A stretch of 64,000 nucleotides of DNA from Dryas octopetala (Eukaryota; Streptophyta; Magnoliopsida; Rosales; Rosaceae): contig OY992833.1 of assembly GCA_963921425.1 (NCBI GenBank), positions 5,243,228 to 5,307,227 on the forward strand, read 5' to 3'. Position numbers and translations under genes: made by a program. The notes below the pieces were generated by a model, which saw only the letters and a program-made list of their open reading frames with translations, was not told the DNA's origin and did no database searches. Shown piece after piece: positions 24,944 through 37,034 of this stretch; position 1 is the stretch's first letter, and each line of letters opens with the position of its first letter.

Positions 24944-26261
24944 ATATATATTAAAAGTCTCTCAACTTATTTATCAATTAATTTTAGGTTAGATGCTCTA
25001 ATTTGAATATCAAATTGGCAACGCCTACGCATTAGGTCCAATGTTTGGTCTCACACGTGTTTCAAGTAATCCAATATTAGTCATACAAATTAATTCATTT
25101 GTTCCATGTCCCGTCTTTGGCTCAAATTCTGGCCACCATACATGAGGAGGTGTGTTTTGAGTATAAAATACTAATATATGCTTTTTTTTGCATCTTCACT
25201 CAATACTAGTTATTTTGAGTTGAATACTCTATTTAACACCGTATTGGTTGGACTAATTAAGAATTTAATAAAGTTATATGTACAGATTGAATCTCTTCAT
25301 CAAATAAGTTAAATGTTTAATTAAGGTTGAATTTTTAATATGGTATTCGAGTCATCAACTGTAGGTACCCTTACCAACCACAACACACTAAGAATTTTCA
25401 CATTCACCCTAAAGTTTTAGGAAGGATAGATGAACAAAGTGAGCACCATTCAATAAAAAGATTTCAAATTGAATTATTATTAGTATGTAACATAATTAAC
25501 TGCCATATATTTCTTGCTGCTACCAAACACACTCATGCTCTTAACTAACATTATCATTGTTGAAGTGGTTTGCGAACAACTAAATGAAGCCCTCAAAACA
25601 GTGTGGTAGATTCAAAAATGGGACGGCTCAGCAGCCTTTTCTCGTTTCTTTTATTTTGTTGGAAGAGGCTAATTCTATTTAAACCAAAAAATTTGCTTTA
25701 GCACATAGAATTAATTGCTCAATTAAATAGTCCTCCATTCTTTTTTTCTTTTTTTAAATAAGAGTTTGCTTCTATCCATCATCATTGTTTTAAAAAAAAG
25801 TGGCGCCCAAAATCGAGCTCATGATCGATAGGATGGGGTTCTTAATTAGTCTTTTTTTTTTTTTTTTTTTTCCAAATACCACTACATACATTTGGTGGGG
25901 GATAAAAGTGGTGCTTGTAAGTTGTAACACCTTCTCTCTGTTGGCAGAGGCATGCATTCATGTGATCATATCATCATATATATAATAGAAGGGTCTGGAC
26001 CACCAAAAAAACTGACCTATAGCTTTTGGCGCTTTGCTTTGCCAAAGCACAGGCAGTGGTTAGAGGTAGATGAATTGGTTTCCAAATTAATTTATCACAT
26101 GGGGTCACTACTAGCTTTAATGTCATTCTCATCGATCCCTTCACTAATTTAACAATTAAGTAGGTCTTGAGGCATCTTTGGTGGGGAATCATATACTCCC
26201 TACCTGAACTTAATTATCAATCCAAAAGATAAAAAGAAAATAAGGAAAAGTTAGTTATAGC
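24944..26261. other. Intergenic, no gene seen
   Basis: Only short frames, none with a recognisable family. Poly(T) at 25853-25871. Confidence 0.4.
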
Positions 26262-27525
26262 CTCTGAATTTTGATAATTGTATTTCATTTTCGTCTTTAA
26301 ATTATTATTATTTTGTTAAATTGCCCCCATAAACTTTAATTTTGTGTTTTAAATGCTTCTTTTGTCAATTCATGTTAGGATTTTAATTTAAAAGTGATCA
26401 TTTGCCATGCACATGACCACTTCTTCAGGGCTATTTAATTTGGCCAGATTCAAGTGTCCTTTCAACCTAACATCCTCCTCTATCTATAACCTTATTTCCT
26501 CCAAATATTTTGCAAGCAAAATTTCTTTCATTTTTCAAGAAAATTTTATTCAACTTGATCTTTCATCTGAATTCCGAGTTGTACGTACAAGTCAGTTTAA
26601 TCAAGTTAATTAGTTAGTTGATTGGATTGAAATTTAGTATAGAACTATAAAAAAACTTTCATGAAACTATTAGATTCATGCTTTGTTGAAAATTTTTGAA
26701 TAACGCATTTTTATCATTTAGTTTTGATCGAAATGATCTTGGGTATGATCTTAAAAGCGTTCGAAAAACTAGTTTTTATTTCGATTTCCATGGTCATTTG
26801 ATGGAATAATTGGGATTCAAATAATTTTAGGGTTTGAATTAAAAATTGGGGATTATTTGATTGACTTATTGGATGACAATTCGACAAAATTAAACAAATT
26901 ATTGCATGATGATTAAAGTGAAGCCTATAGAATTATTGCATGATGATTAAAGTGAAGCCTATAGACATGGATTTAATCTAGTATGTTGTAGGTTTTGAAG
27001 AAAAATTACAAACTTGCTCTTGAACTCAACTATGGCTGCCACTTTGGTTTATGATTTCTCTCATAGTCTCATGCATTCTATTTCATTAATAATATTTACA
27101 TGCATGTAAAGCTTGTTTGATGTGGAACAAAACACCTATGGTTTTAAAGATCAAAGCTAAGAGAATAGAGTAAAAGAAAAGAGATCGAGAAGGGGAGGGA
27201 GAGGGGTAGAGTTTTTTATTTTATTTTAATATTTCAATATTTCAATATTTCTAGTGCAAGTAAACTGACAAATATATGTGAATTGGGGTTGGCTTAGGAT
27301 AAAAGCTCTCTCCATTCGAACTCTCCCCCTTCCCCTCCTCTCTAATAAAAAAAAAAAAAAAAAAACTGACAAATATATCTTTAAAATGTGATAAGCACAT
27401 GATATTTTTTTCTTTTTGGAAAATTAATTAAACTAAGTTGAGGCTTCTTTTAAGCACAAAATTGAAGTTTGAGGGACAAAATTGTCACAAAAAAATTTAG
27501 AGACTGAAACACAATTATAGTTTTT
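26262..27525. mobile_element. Inverted-repeat element, about 1.26 kb
   Basis: The left arm at about 26270-26375 (CATAAACTTTAATTTTGTG, TTTTGTTAAATTGCCCCC) is the imperfect complement of the right arm at about 27425-27525 (CACAAAATTGAAGTTTGAGGG, GACAAAATTGTC). The middle holds no transposase. A perfect 35 bp tandem duplication (TTGCATGATGATTAAAGTG) sits at about 26896-26967. Limits are approximate and no target duplication was found. Confidence 0.5.
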
Positions 27526-27596
27526 TTTTTTTTTTGAGAGCCTGAACACGGTTATATATAGTTTGAGGGCGCGCATGACTAAATGTTTTCCAAGAG

Positions 27597-27601
<5 letters not shown>

Positions 27602-27684
<83 letters not shown>
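27602..27684 (+). repeat. (GA)n microsatellite
   Basis: About 41 uninterrupted GA units, 287 bp downstream of the RhoGDI stop codon. The open frames across it are artefacts of the repeat. Confidence 0.98.
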
Positions 27685-27685
<1 letters not shown>

Positions 27686-27970
27686 CATTAGAGGGAGTTG
27701 CTTTTCAGCTATATACAAATATAATAATGAAAAGGAGAAGACGAAATTAAGAAAAAGCATGCAAGTCATCATGCATGCTCAGTGCTTTCTCATTGAATAA
27801 AAGTTTGGATTGCATTGTGCTGATCCCTTTGATTACAAGGTACAATTACAAACAAAAGGAGTAATATCTCACTAAAAAAAGGTTATTAATTTGAAGCATC
27901 ACCAAGCCAAAGCTAACAAGATGTCAAGATCACCATAATATATATATATATAAATGGGCCGGAATCAATT

Positions 27971-29279
27971 TCAAGAGGGTGTTGCCCAGTTCTTCTGGAT
28001 TTCAAAGTAGTAACTGATGTCCAGATAGCATTTTCCATCATCATCCACAAACTGGCCGGACCAAGAAAAAGAAAATATATATAATTAAATTTATGTGAAT
28101 GAATAAAAGCCTGATACACCAAGAACTTCCTTAATAAATTTGGTTGGAATCCTTACTTTTGTTCTCACATAATACCAACCCCTCGCAAACATGCTTGAAG
28201 GGACTGTGTCTTCTTCGGTTTCACATGTATAAGGGTCTTGTTGAGGACTAAAGGTTCCCAGCATTCTTTTTGAATTGTCCACTGTCAAAAATTTTAAGAA
28301 TCATTTAATATATATACATATATAAGATAATATTCTCTTGCCAAATTTATGAACTTCAATTTCTGACAGATCACATAATCATTAATTCAAATTTATAGTA
28401 TAACAATGTCGGGACAATTTTAAATTTTGTTAAATTTTTGCAAGAATGATCTTTAAAAAATAACTTAAAAAATAAACAGTTTAGTTCATTAGATTACATT
28501 GCTTTAAGAGTATATGCGCAGCTTCCATTAATGAATCATTTATACGGTCCACTCTATCTATATATATATATATATATATTGTATTTGAAGAACCTTAAAT
28601 ATGAAGTGGGTCTTATAAGAAATACCTTAAATTAATTATTTGAAGAACCTCTACTATAATAGTATGTATATAATTTTATGAATGTTTTACCTTTGATACC
28701 AGTCTTCCACACTGAGTTGGTGTACTTGAGGCCTGAAACAATGTTATTGGAGACAGTGAATGTGAATCGGATGCGGTACTTGCTTCCTTGTTTGAGCGTG
28801 AAGAGACTGCTCTTGGAGTTGGATTTGTTAGTGAATGGAATTGGCAGCACAAGATCCGGCCTACCCCGGCACACGATTGTGAGGCTTTGAACCCTCACTT
28901 CTGGTTCTTTGCTCTCTGATTAATACATTTAATTAAAACAAAAAATATTAATTTTAGAAGCTAAAACTCAAGCTTAAATAATGATGACCACATATGTTAT
29001 GAAAATAAATAATGATGACCACATATGTTATGAAAAATATGGTAGCTAGGGGCAATAATTCTCTGATGTGTTCTTATTTTTGGATCAGAAATAATTAAAT
29101 TTCATGAACTAATCCGAATGATAAGCAGAATGTGGCAAAAAATATATATATATACCTCCAACAGAGGATAGATCAACACTCCCAAGAAGTTGTTCCTTCC
29201 ATTTCCTCAAACTCTCATCATCCTTAATTAGAAGATCGAATTAAGTTATGAGATGAAACACTAATGAAAGAAAAAAGTT

Positions 29280-29339
<60 letters not shown>

Positions 29340-29655
29340 AAAATGACATAACTGAAAGTAAAAATGTGGCACATACTTTATCTTTCTCAAGCTGCTCCTT
29401 GAGAGAAAACTGAGGGCCAACAACCAATTCTTTTTCAGATTTCAATGTGGCAATCTCATCATCTCCTTCTTCATCTGGATCAACCTCATGATGATTGTCG
29501 TCTTCACGGTCACTGTGGGGTAGCTGCAGGCTTGGTTCACCACCTGCTGCATCTGTCTTGTTGCTGTTCTTGTCAAGATTCTTCAACTCCTCCTCCATTT
29601 GAGAATTGAAAGGAATGTCTTTGGTTGCAGAGATAGCTCCCACAGCGGCCGACAT
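27971..29655 (-). CDS. Rho GDP-dissociation inhibitor (RhoGDI)
   Basis: Five exons on the minus strand, in phase: 29377-29655, 29156-29222, 28691-28915, 28157-28281, 27971-28051, giving 258 aa. The start is ATG 29655 (MSAAVGAISATKD). The first 75 or so residues are acidic and variable. Then come the conserved regulatory arm (GPQFSLKEQLEKDKDDESLR, KWKEQLLGSVD) and the beta-sandwich with RFTFTVSNNIVSGL, KYTNSVWKTGIKVD, MLGTFSPQ, PSSMFARGWY and the end CYLDISYYFEIQKNW. The family binds the prenyl tail of ROP GTPases, keeps them GDP-bound in the cytosol and so limits where they act; the Arabidopsis member SCN1 focuses root hair growth. Length and motif order are normal. A (GA)n run lies in intron 1. 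Which of the plant RhoGDI paralogues this is cannot be told from the window. Confidence 0.95.
28961..29038 (+). repeat. Tandem duplication in RhoGDI intron 2
   Basis: AATGATGACCACATATGTTA followed by TGAAAA occurs twice in a row. A recent local duplication, noncoding. Confidence 0.85.
29283..29338 (+). repeat. (GA)n microsatellite in RhoGDI intron 1
   Basis: About 28 units, CT in the sense of the gene, between exons 1 and 2 and just upstream of the intron's acceptor region. It is likely to vary in length between individuals. Confidence 0.97.
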
Positions 29656-29850
29656 TGTTACCAAAAGAAATTAAGAAACAACCCCAAAAGCAAATGTATT
29701 TTTGAGGGTTTCAAGGAAAAGATGAAAAAGACAGACAAGGTTTTAGAGCCTCTTTACCATATTTGGATGCTTCACTGTTTTCTGTGTGTTGGCAAGAGAT
29801 GGAGGTTGACTGGTTTATGGTTCACGTTGGATTGTAGAAGATATGAAGAG

Positions 29851-29860
29851 GAATATATAG
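29851..29860 (-). promoter_or_regulatory. Candidate TATA box of RhoGDI
   Basis: CTATATATTC on the minus strand, about 195 bases before the ATG, which allows a 5' UTR of about 165 bases. Position and sequence suit a plant TATA box; no transcript evidence. Confidence 0.45.
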
Positions 29861-29877
29861 GGTTTGCAGCAAACTAA

Positions 29878-31616
29878 ATGCAGTTAATTAAGTTCTGAAA
29901 GAGATTGATTGGGGATTTGGAGGACAGACAAACCGCTGATATTGGGGCAGGTGACTTGCTAGGTGAGGACTGAGGAGGGATATATAAGGTTGAGGCCCTG
30001 AGGGACAAATTAATCTACCAATGCCTTTTGAACGAAGAACTTTAAATGCACCCCCTTTGTTTACTCACTACACCCCATCGCCATTTTTTTTACTTAAAAG
30101 AAAAATTAAAAAAGAGAAATAATCTTTATGTGCACTTCCTTTATTTACTCACTGCACACCATCCACCATTTTCTTTTTTACAAAAGCTCCCACTTTACTT
30201 AAAGAAAACTTCTCGGCACATAGTCACGCACTCATGCACATCCGAATGCCAGCCCTTCCAACTATAAATCCCAGCTAAAAAAAAAAAGCCCAAATTGCAT
30301 TTTCTCGTACCTATAGTTTCAATTATTTGCCATCATCCGGTAGTTTCAGTTTTTGTAATTTTAGTTGTGCACTTTTATAACAACCCCAATCAAGTCCAAA
30401 ATATTACCTCGTCTATTTTGAAGTCAAAAATCCGACATGGCACGCACAATCAAGAAGAAAACGTCCAAAATGCTCACACACAAGCCATACATACACATGC
30501 ATGTCACGTTGAATTTCTGCTTTCAAAATAGACAGGTTTAACGTCTTGGACTTGATTGCAATCGTTATGAAAGTACATAACCAAAATTAACAAAATTGAA
30601 ATTACCAGACGAACTAAAAAAGGGAAAAGATTATGGCACAAGATCTCTGTGTCTTAATCTGACGTGGCAAAATTATTTTGCACACATCAGTATATATTTT
30701 CCAAAGGGAGGCGATTTTCGCACTCATTTTTTCTCCATTTGCACTCCATCTTATTTTTTTAATGTATTTTGTATATTTTTATTATATATTTTTCCAAATT
30801 TACCCTTTATGGCTATTGAATTTTTATTTTAATTATCTTTCAGTAATGATTATTTTTTCATAAATTCTCTCATACTTATTAAAAAAATAAAAATAAGTAA
30901 TTTTCTCTCCCCCTCGTCGTATCTTCTTCATATTGCATCTCTTTGCCTTCTATGCCATTTTTGGTCTTTTGTGAACCAGTCTTGTACGTGCTTTCAATCA
31001 TCATTCTAAACTTCATTAGGAAAATATTTAGTCTGTCATATTTTTTTTCGTTTTCTTCAAGAGGGTCATGATTTATGTATCTTCTTCTTTTGATGGTGGG
31101 TTTTGTGTTATGAAATTAATTGGGATTTTCAATTAGTCCACTCCCTCATTTTTGGGTCTTTTGACACTACCAAGAAAAATGCTCACATGCCAAGCAACCA
31201 CTACTTATTTGTAGCATATTTGATTTTTTAAAAAATGAATGTCACATGACAACTTAATAAAAAATAAAAAAAGATGTACTATATATCATGAAGACAGACA
31301 GAAGTGTAGAGAATTACGTAAGTTTTTCTTCCTTTTTAAATGAGAGTTATAGAAATAGATATATTATTATGACAATTTTAAAAAATTAAATGTGTAGGAT
31401 TTAATGTTGCATATGTGACATTCTATAATTAAAATTCAAAGGGTATATGTGAAAAATAAATAATAAAAATATGTATAAACATTTAAAAAAAATAAGAAGG
31501 TGGAGAAAAGAGGAGTGCGAAAATCACCTCCATTTGCCGAATCATATAAATATTATTTTTAGTAAAAGACCATCTTATCCATATAAAATTTAATGATTTT
31601 TTTTTCTAAATGATTA
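29878..31616. other. Intergenic region with repeats
   Basis: Upstream of RhoGDI. At about 30040-30180 a unit around TTTACTCACTxCAC-CCATC is repeated twice. A foldback repeat is listed separately at 30300-30612. No gene seen. Confidence 0.4.
30300..30612. mobile_element. Foldback MITE-like repeat
   Basis: The left arm (about 30318-30425: AATCAAGTCCAAAATATTA, CTCGTCTATTTTGAAG) pairs with the right arm (about 30515-30605: CTTTCAAAATAGACAGG, TTGGACTTGATTGCAAT). Pairing runs about 100 bp with mismatches. Boundaries and target duplication are not clear. Confidence 0.55.
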
Positions 31617-31806
31617 AACTATTCATAACCCCCTATTTAGAGCGTGAATAATTCAAAACTTTCACCCTTAATGAAACTAATTCAAAACCCCCTATTAGTT
31701 ACTTAATCTTTCCCAAAACACCCAGGTCAACTAATACCCAGCTAGGTTTGACCCCCTTTTTTACAATATTCCGATTATAGCCATAGGGTTATTCAAATCC
31801 AATTTC

Positions 31807-31809
<3 letters not shown>

Positions 31810-31869
<60 letters not shown>
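31810..31869 (+). repeat. (CT)n microsatellite
   Basis: About 30 CT units, inside the possible 1.8 kb element. Confidence 0.97.
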
Positions 31870-31871
<2 letters not shown>

Positions 31872-32849
31872 CATAGCTGTCACCAATGCATGCACTGTCG
31901 TTCGGCAATGGTTTCTGGCGAGATCGGTCCTGATCTTCTCGTCTCTCCTCCCTTTTCCTCCCCTTGTATTCCACTCCCCATGAAAGCCAACATCTACTGC
32001 GGATCAATCCCAGGTAGACCCAAGCTCCCTTGCCAGTGATCCACCGATTCCGGCGACGATGAGGTTCCGCTAATTCCGACGACGATGACTTCTCCTTCTC
32101 TAATCTAGTAAGTTGATGATTTAGTTTCTCCGATCTAAGGTTCTGGTTTATTGTCATTGTTGGAGTGGGAACTCTTTTGATGAGTTTGAGAAACTATCTA
32201 TTTCACAACAACATTAGCCAAATCTTGTGTTATGTTGATGTATGGGCATGATGTTGATAACTGGTCTGTAATATAATAGTAAAATAATGGTCAAACCGCA
32301 TATTCTTTTTATGTGTAATGGTCAAACTTGTGCCTTTTTATGTCTGATTAGCAAAGTTGTGCAGGACAAAAAGAATATTCATTGAGCATTTTCGGGTGAT
32401 AACTCTTTTATTATTCATATTCTCGACTTCATTCATGGCTAATGAGAAAGTTTAGGAAAAGAAAATAAATTTGAAGAGGTTGATGCTGGTATTTGATTCC
32501 TGTGTTAAATTGATGATTTTCTTATGTTTTAGGGTTTCAAATTTCTGTTTTGCTGCTGAGAATGTGTAGGAAAATTAAGAAAATAAATTTGATGAGGTTG
32601 TTGCTGGTATTTGATTCCTGTGGTAAGTTGATAATTTCCTATGTTTACTGTTGTATAGGACCAAATGACCAGAGTTCACTGCATGGTTGGCAGACGTGAA
32701 AATGGTGTGATTCATTTATAAGTCATGTACTCGGAGCGCGTGAGGTGGTTGGATATTCAAGATCTGGATGGGGATGGTGTAGTCTAGTGTTTGAGTTTGA
32801 GATTCAAGATCTGGACGCTGATGACATATATAGCCTAGGGTTTGAGTTT

Positions 32850-33300
32850 CACTACATTTAGTTTCATTGAATTTAGTGAATCAGTTTCAGTGCATTCAGT
32901 GAAACTGAATTTAATTTCAGGGTTTTCGGAACCAAGAATTCAATATCAATGAAATGAATTCAGTTTCAAGAGTTCAGTATCAGTGAAATTGAATTCAATT
33001 TTAAGTGAAACTGAATTTAGACTGAAACTGAATTCAAACTAAAATTGAATTGATGTAATTGTTTTTATTTTGTCAAGTGATGAATTTAGACTAAAACTGA
33101 ATTCAGATTGAAACGAAATTCAGACTAAAACTGAATTGATGTAATTGTTTTTGTTATTTTGTCAAGTAATGATGTAATTTTTTTTTTCCTGTTGGAAAGT
33201 AATGGTGTAATTATTTTTTTATTCTTGTTAAATAATAATGTAATTTTTTTTTGGCCATAATGTAAGTTTTTTTAGTCAAGTAATGATGTAACTGTTTTTT
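32850..33300 (+). repeat. Degenerate GAATTC-centred repeats
   Basis: GAAACTGAATTCA and close variants in both orientations occur more than ten times in 300 bp (32850-33150). They are followed by two to four copies of a unit with TTTTGTCAAGTAATGATGTAA (33050-33300). The palindromic core makes pairing in both directions possible. Noncoding. Confidence 0.75.
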
Positions 33301-33634
33301 TGGTGGGGCTAGCAAGCTGTCAGAGCGTGCGAGGATGTGAGTCAGAAAGCGCGTCAGGGCATGTGTCAGAAGGGTAAAAAAGGTATTTTAAGTTATAGGG
33401 GGTTTTGAGAGAGTTTCTAGATTTGCCATATTTTTCATAGTTCATCATCACATCTGCAAATCATCATCCTCATTAATAAAGTTAGAGTAATATATCTTAG
33501 CATGATAAAAACATTATATTCATGTTTTCTTTTTTATGATAGACTATTCATGGGAATATCGTTCTAAAACTAGATGTAGATTCAAAACAAAAATCATTAT
33601 GGACGAATAAGGACGAATAAAGCCAATGAAGAAC

Positions 33635-34309
33635 GTTTGGCACTGCTTCTTGGAAGCGCTTCTGCTAAGAAGCAAAAACATATTTTTATAAAAATTATAA
33701 GTGGTTCATGCAAAAACACTTGGAAGTGCTTCTTAAAAAACCCCTTAAAAACGCTTTATAACCAATAAGCACTTTTATGGTTTTTTATCACCAATAGTCC
33801 CTCTACTTTCACTCAAACATCAAATTGGTCCCTAAAGTGCATTTTCAATCAATTTCATCCCTCATCTTTGCCATCAAACATCAATTTGGTCCCTAGACAC
33901 ACTTTGAAAATTCTCCAAAAATAGCTCGGGATATGAAAAAACTCCCCGAAAATTCCTACGAACTCGTCTTGACTACTCATATTTTTATATGGGGTCAAAT
34001 TATCAAATTGATTTTCCAGAAAATTCAAAATTTCCAAACTAATTCCCCAAATTTGCTGGAAAGTACTAAACATCAATTTGATAATTTGACCCCATATAAA
34101 AATAATAGTAGTCAAGACGAGTCCAAATGAATTTTCAGAGAATTTTTTCATATCCTGAGCTATATTTGACGAATTTTCAAAGTGTCTAGGGACCAAATTA
34201 ATGTTTTAGTGAAAATTGAAGGACTATTTGTAATAAAAAACCCACTTTTATTTATTTTTGTCAAACACTACCAAAAACACTTTTGGTAATTCTAAAAATA
34301 GTGTCAAAC
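33635..34309. mobile_element. Outer hAT-like MITE, split by a second MITE
   Basis: The ends GTTTGGCACTGCTTC and the complement of the right end GTTTGACACTATTTT resemble each other. The flanks next to the inner element contain AAGCGCTTCTGCTAAGAAGC-type motifs seen in hAT MITEs. No clear 8 bp duplication was found. The inner element at 33779-34242 interrupts it, so this one is the older. Confidence 0.4.
33779..34242. mobile_element. Foldback MITE with 9 bp duplication
   Basis: A 464 bp element flanked by CACTTTTAT at 33770-33778 and 34243-34251. The ends are GGTTTTTTATCACC and its near complement. The arms are over 150 bp long, for example CAAATTATCAAATTGAT against ATCAATTTGATAATTTG, and GACTACTxxTATTTTTATAT on both sides. 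The opposing open frames here come from the arms. Mutator-like by duplication length. Confidence 0.85.
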
Positions 34310-34314
34310 GGATC

Positions 34315-34889
34315 ATAAAGTTCACTTGAATTGAACTTTTGATTCACTTAAATTGAAATACCATATAAGAATTAAACTTTTGCTCTTATTCATTAATAAA
34401 ATTGATTGATCTACTAAGAATTTAGCTAGCTCTAGCATTGGCTTTTTTTTCCCTAGTCGAAAGAACACTTCACAAAATCCAAAGGCAGAAACCCAAAGGG
34501 GGGCACCAATTGAGCAGCAACAAACGAAGCTAGCCAGCTAAAACACCGACACAGAAAAAAAAAATAAATAAATAAACAAACGCAGCAAAAACAAAGCCAA
34601 CCAACTAAAACACCAAGCAACAACTCTAAGAACATAAGCCTCTTATTCATCCAGGTTTATCATTAAAAAATTGAGTTTTTGAAATCTGGTATTTATTCTT
34701 AATCTTTAAAAAAGGGTTAGCCATTAGAAAATAAATCCTCATTTTCGTGTAGCTTTTTAGGGTTTTAAAATTAGGAATAAATTTTTTTAAAAAGAGATAG
34801 ACAATTAGGTTTTTTTAATTTGGTGATAAATTTTACTTTTGTAATTTAATTTAAGTTTTGCAGGACTTAAAGAAAGGTTAATTGAGTCT
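34315..34889. other. Intergenic, no gene seen
   Basis: AT-rich spacer between MITEs. An A/C-rich patch at 34450-34640 has a hydrophobic minus-strand frame that looks like low complexity. Confidence 0.4.
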
Positions 34890-34898
34890 TTTTAAAGC

Positions 34899-35300
34899 GG
34901 GATTAATGTCATTTTGCTCCCTAGATTATTACCTTTATATCAGTTTGGTCCCCAGATTTTTAATTTGGAAAATTAAGGACTCTCACTTTTTTTATTTTGT
35001 CAACTGAGGCTTTTTCGTCAATTTACACATTTTCTATCCAAATTTAGCGAAAAATGAAGGAAAAAATGTAATATCTAAGATTCTAAATGGAAGAGACCGT
35101 TTTTCCCTAAAAAAGGACCTCACGTGATTGACACATGGTGCTATGCAAACGAAAATTTGGATGAAAAATATGTAAATTGACAAAATAACCCCAATTGGAA
35201 AAATTGAAAAAAGTCAGAATTCTTAATTTTCTACATTAGAAGTTTGGGAACCAAATTGATACAAGTGTAATAGTTTAGGGAGCAAAATGACAATAATCCC
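34899..35300. mobile_element. MITE with perfect 9 bp duplication
   Basis: A 402 bp element flanked by TTTTAAAGC at 34890-34898 and 35301-35309. Terminal inverted repeats of about 85 bp begin GGGATTAATGTCATTTTG at the left and, in complement, GGGATTATTGTCATTTTG at the right. Noncoding; Mutator-like by duplication length. Confidence 0.9.
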
Positions 35301-35403
35301 TTTTAAAGCTTATGTGGCATGGAAATTTCATGTCATCATGGCACAATTAGGGAACTTTAGCATAACCCAATAAAAAATTACTGAAACTACAAGAACCAAA
35401 AGT

Positions 35404-35812
35404 AGGGATGGCAACGGGGCGGGTTCGGGGCGGGTTTGTCAATACCATACCCGCCCCGCCGGGTAATCGGGTCCCCATTAGGGGTATTCGGGGCCTCTAT
35501 TAATTTTTAAAAAATAATTTTTTTTATTAATAACATACCAAATTAATATAAATATATAATATAATAGATGAAATATATTAAAATTTATCATATTATATTA
35601 CAATAATACTAAATCATAAAGAAAACACTATTAAATTTTAAAGACATACAAGAAAAATTAGAATAATAAATTAAAATGTAATTATATAATATAATATATT
35701 TATTAACCGGGTATACGGGGGCGGGGCGGGGATGGGGATGGTATTACCATACCCGCTTAATCGGGGCGGGTCCCCACGGGGATTTTCGGGGGTGGGAAAT
35801 TTTGTCATCCCT
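35404..35812. mobile_element. MITE with GC-rich ends
   Basis: A 409 bp element flanked by AACCAAAAGT at 35394-35403 and 35813-35822. The ends are AGGGATGGCAACGGGGCGGG and, in complement, AGGGATGACAAAATTTCCC. The arms are very GC-rich (CCATACCCGCCCCGCC and its partner) and the middle is almost pure AT. From memory such GGGATGGCAA elements are common in dicots and are grouped with hAT or Mutator MITEs. Confidence 0.85.
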
Positions 35813-35944
35813 AACCAAAAGTGTCATTTAGTCAAAAAAATAAAAATAAAAATAAAAAATACCATTCGTATTTTTTGGTACCACATGCAATGGGCGTACA
35901 CACATTGTTCACTACTACAAAAAAGCTCATACATGTCAGTAATT

Positions 35945-36720
35945 TACTGATATCTAAGGCCCCTAAAATTCGATATTGGAAAGCGTGATATCTATTCTCA
36001 TTGGTTTACATATCAGTTTTGAACTGATATCTATAGAGGTTTTTAAATCAGTTCCTTTTTTAAATGCGATATATTTTTCCTTCCCGGATGGTTAAAAACG
36101 CAATAAATGATATATTTATAATATATTATATCAGTATTATATTTATAACTGATATCATATATATTAATAATATGCGTTTTAATCGTATAACTGGTATAAT
36201 TATTTCCATAGACATCTGTATTGTGTATAAGAACAGATATCTTAGATCAAACTTATATGTTCCTGAATTACGAAACTGGTATACACTGTATCATAGACAT
36301 CGGTATTAGTTCTCATAAATGATATCTGATATGTGAATTATATGTGTTTGAAATATGAAACTGGTATTCATATTCTCATAGATATCGTTATTTTTTAGAA
36401 GAACTGATATCGTATATGTGAATTATATGTTTTAAGAGTATGGAACTGGTATAAATATTTTTATAGATATCGGTACTGGTTAAAAAAACAGATATCGTAG
36501 ACATCTATTATATGTGTTTTTATTGTAGAACTGATTATGAAGCCATGATTGGTATCAGTTTATTTTCCCAAAATAGATATCTATTCTCGATACCATTTCA
36601 GTTTTTATATTAGAATTGATCTAATATATTTCGAAATTAGGGTTATATGACACCGGTTTTGATATCGGATTTATTTTCAGAAAACTGATATAATTGGTTA
36701 ACACCATTGAACCATCCAGT
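35945..36720. repeat. Subterminal repeat region of the CACTA element
   Basis: About 15 variants of AACTGATATC and GATATCGGTAT in both orientations, separated by AT-rich sequence at intervals of roughly 40-60 bp. In CACTA elements such motifs bind the element's own DNA-binding protein. Confidence 0.8.
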
Positions 36721-37034
36721 GCATATTTATTTGGTTAACAGCTAAACAACAATCCATTTCATGTATTTCAACAATCCATTCCATTTCATCAATTGTCATA
36801 TATTTCAAAGGACCCAAAAATTGTCTACATATAACAAAAATTAGGGGGAGACATCATCATCTCTAACCCCTTCCTTCAAGTATATCTAAGCTATGCTAGG
36901 CATCACTTAAAACTACCCCTTCCTTCAAGTATATATAACAAAAACTGTTAGGCACTTAGGCACTTAGGCATATATGCATTTTGTAAATTCCCCATTCCCT
37001 TTACAAAATATGGGCATGACATTAATTAATTGAA

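Larger units (their letters stand above)
31617..33430. mobile_element. Possible 1.8 kb TIR element carrying repeats and a UTR-like piece
   Basis: TCAAAACCCCCTATTA near the left and TATAGGGGGTTTTGA near the right form a short inverted pair. Between them lie (CT)n at 31810-31869, a GC-richer stretch at 31870-32110 that looks like a 5' UTR or first exon of some gene, a 120 bp tandem duplication at about 32435-32640 (landmark GCTGGTATTTGATTCCTGTG), and GAATTC-rich repeats. This could be a Mutator-like element with captured DNA, but the terminal match is short and no duplication was found. Confidence 0.35.

Noticed and set aside
27515-27800. Frames of alternating Arg/Glu or Leu/Ser
   Set aside because: Translations of the (GA)n microsatellite.
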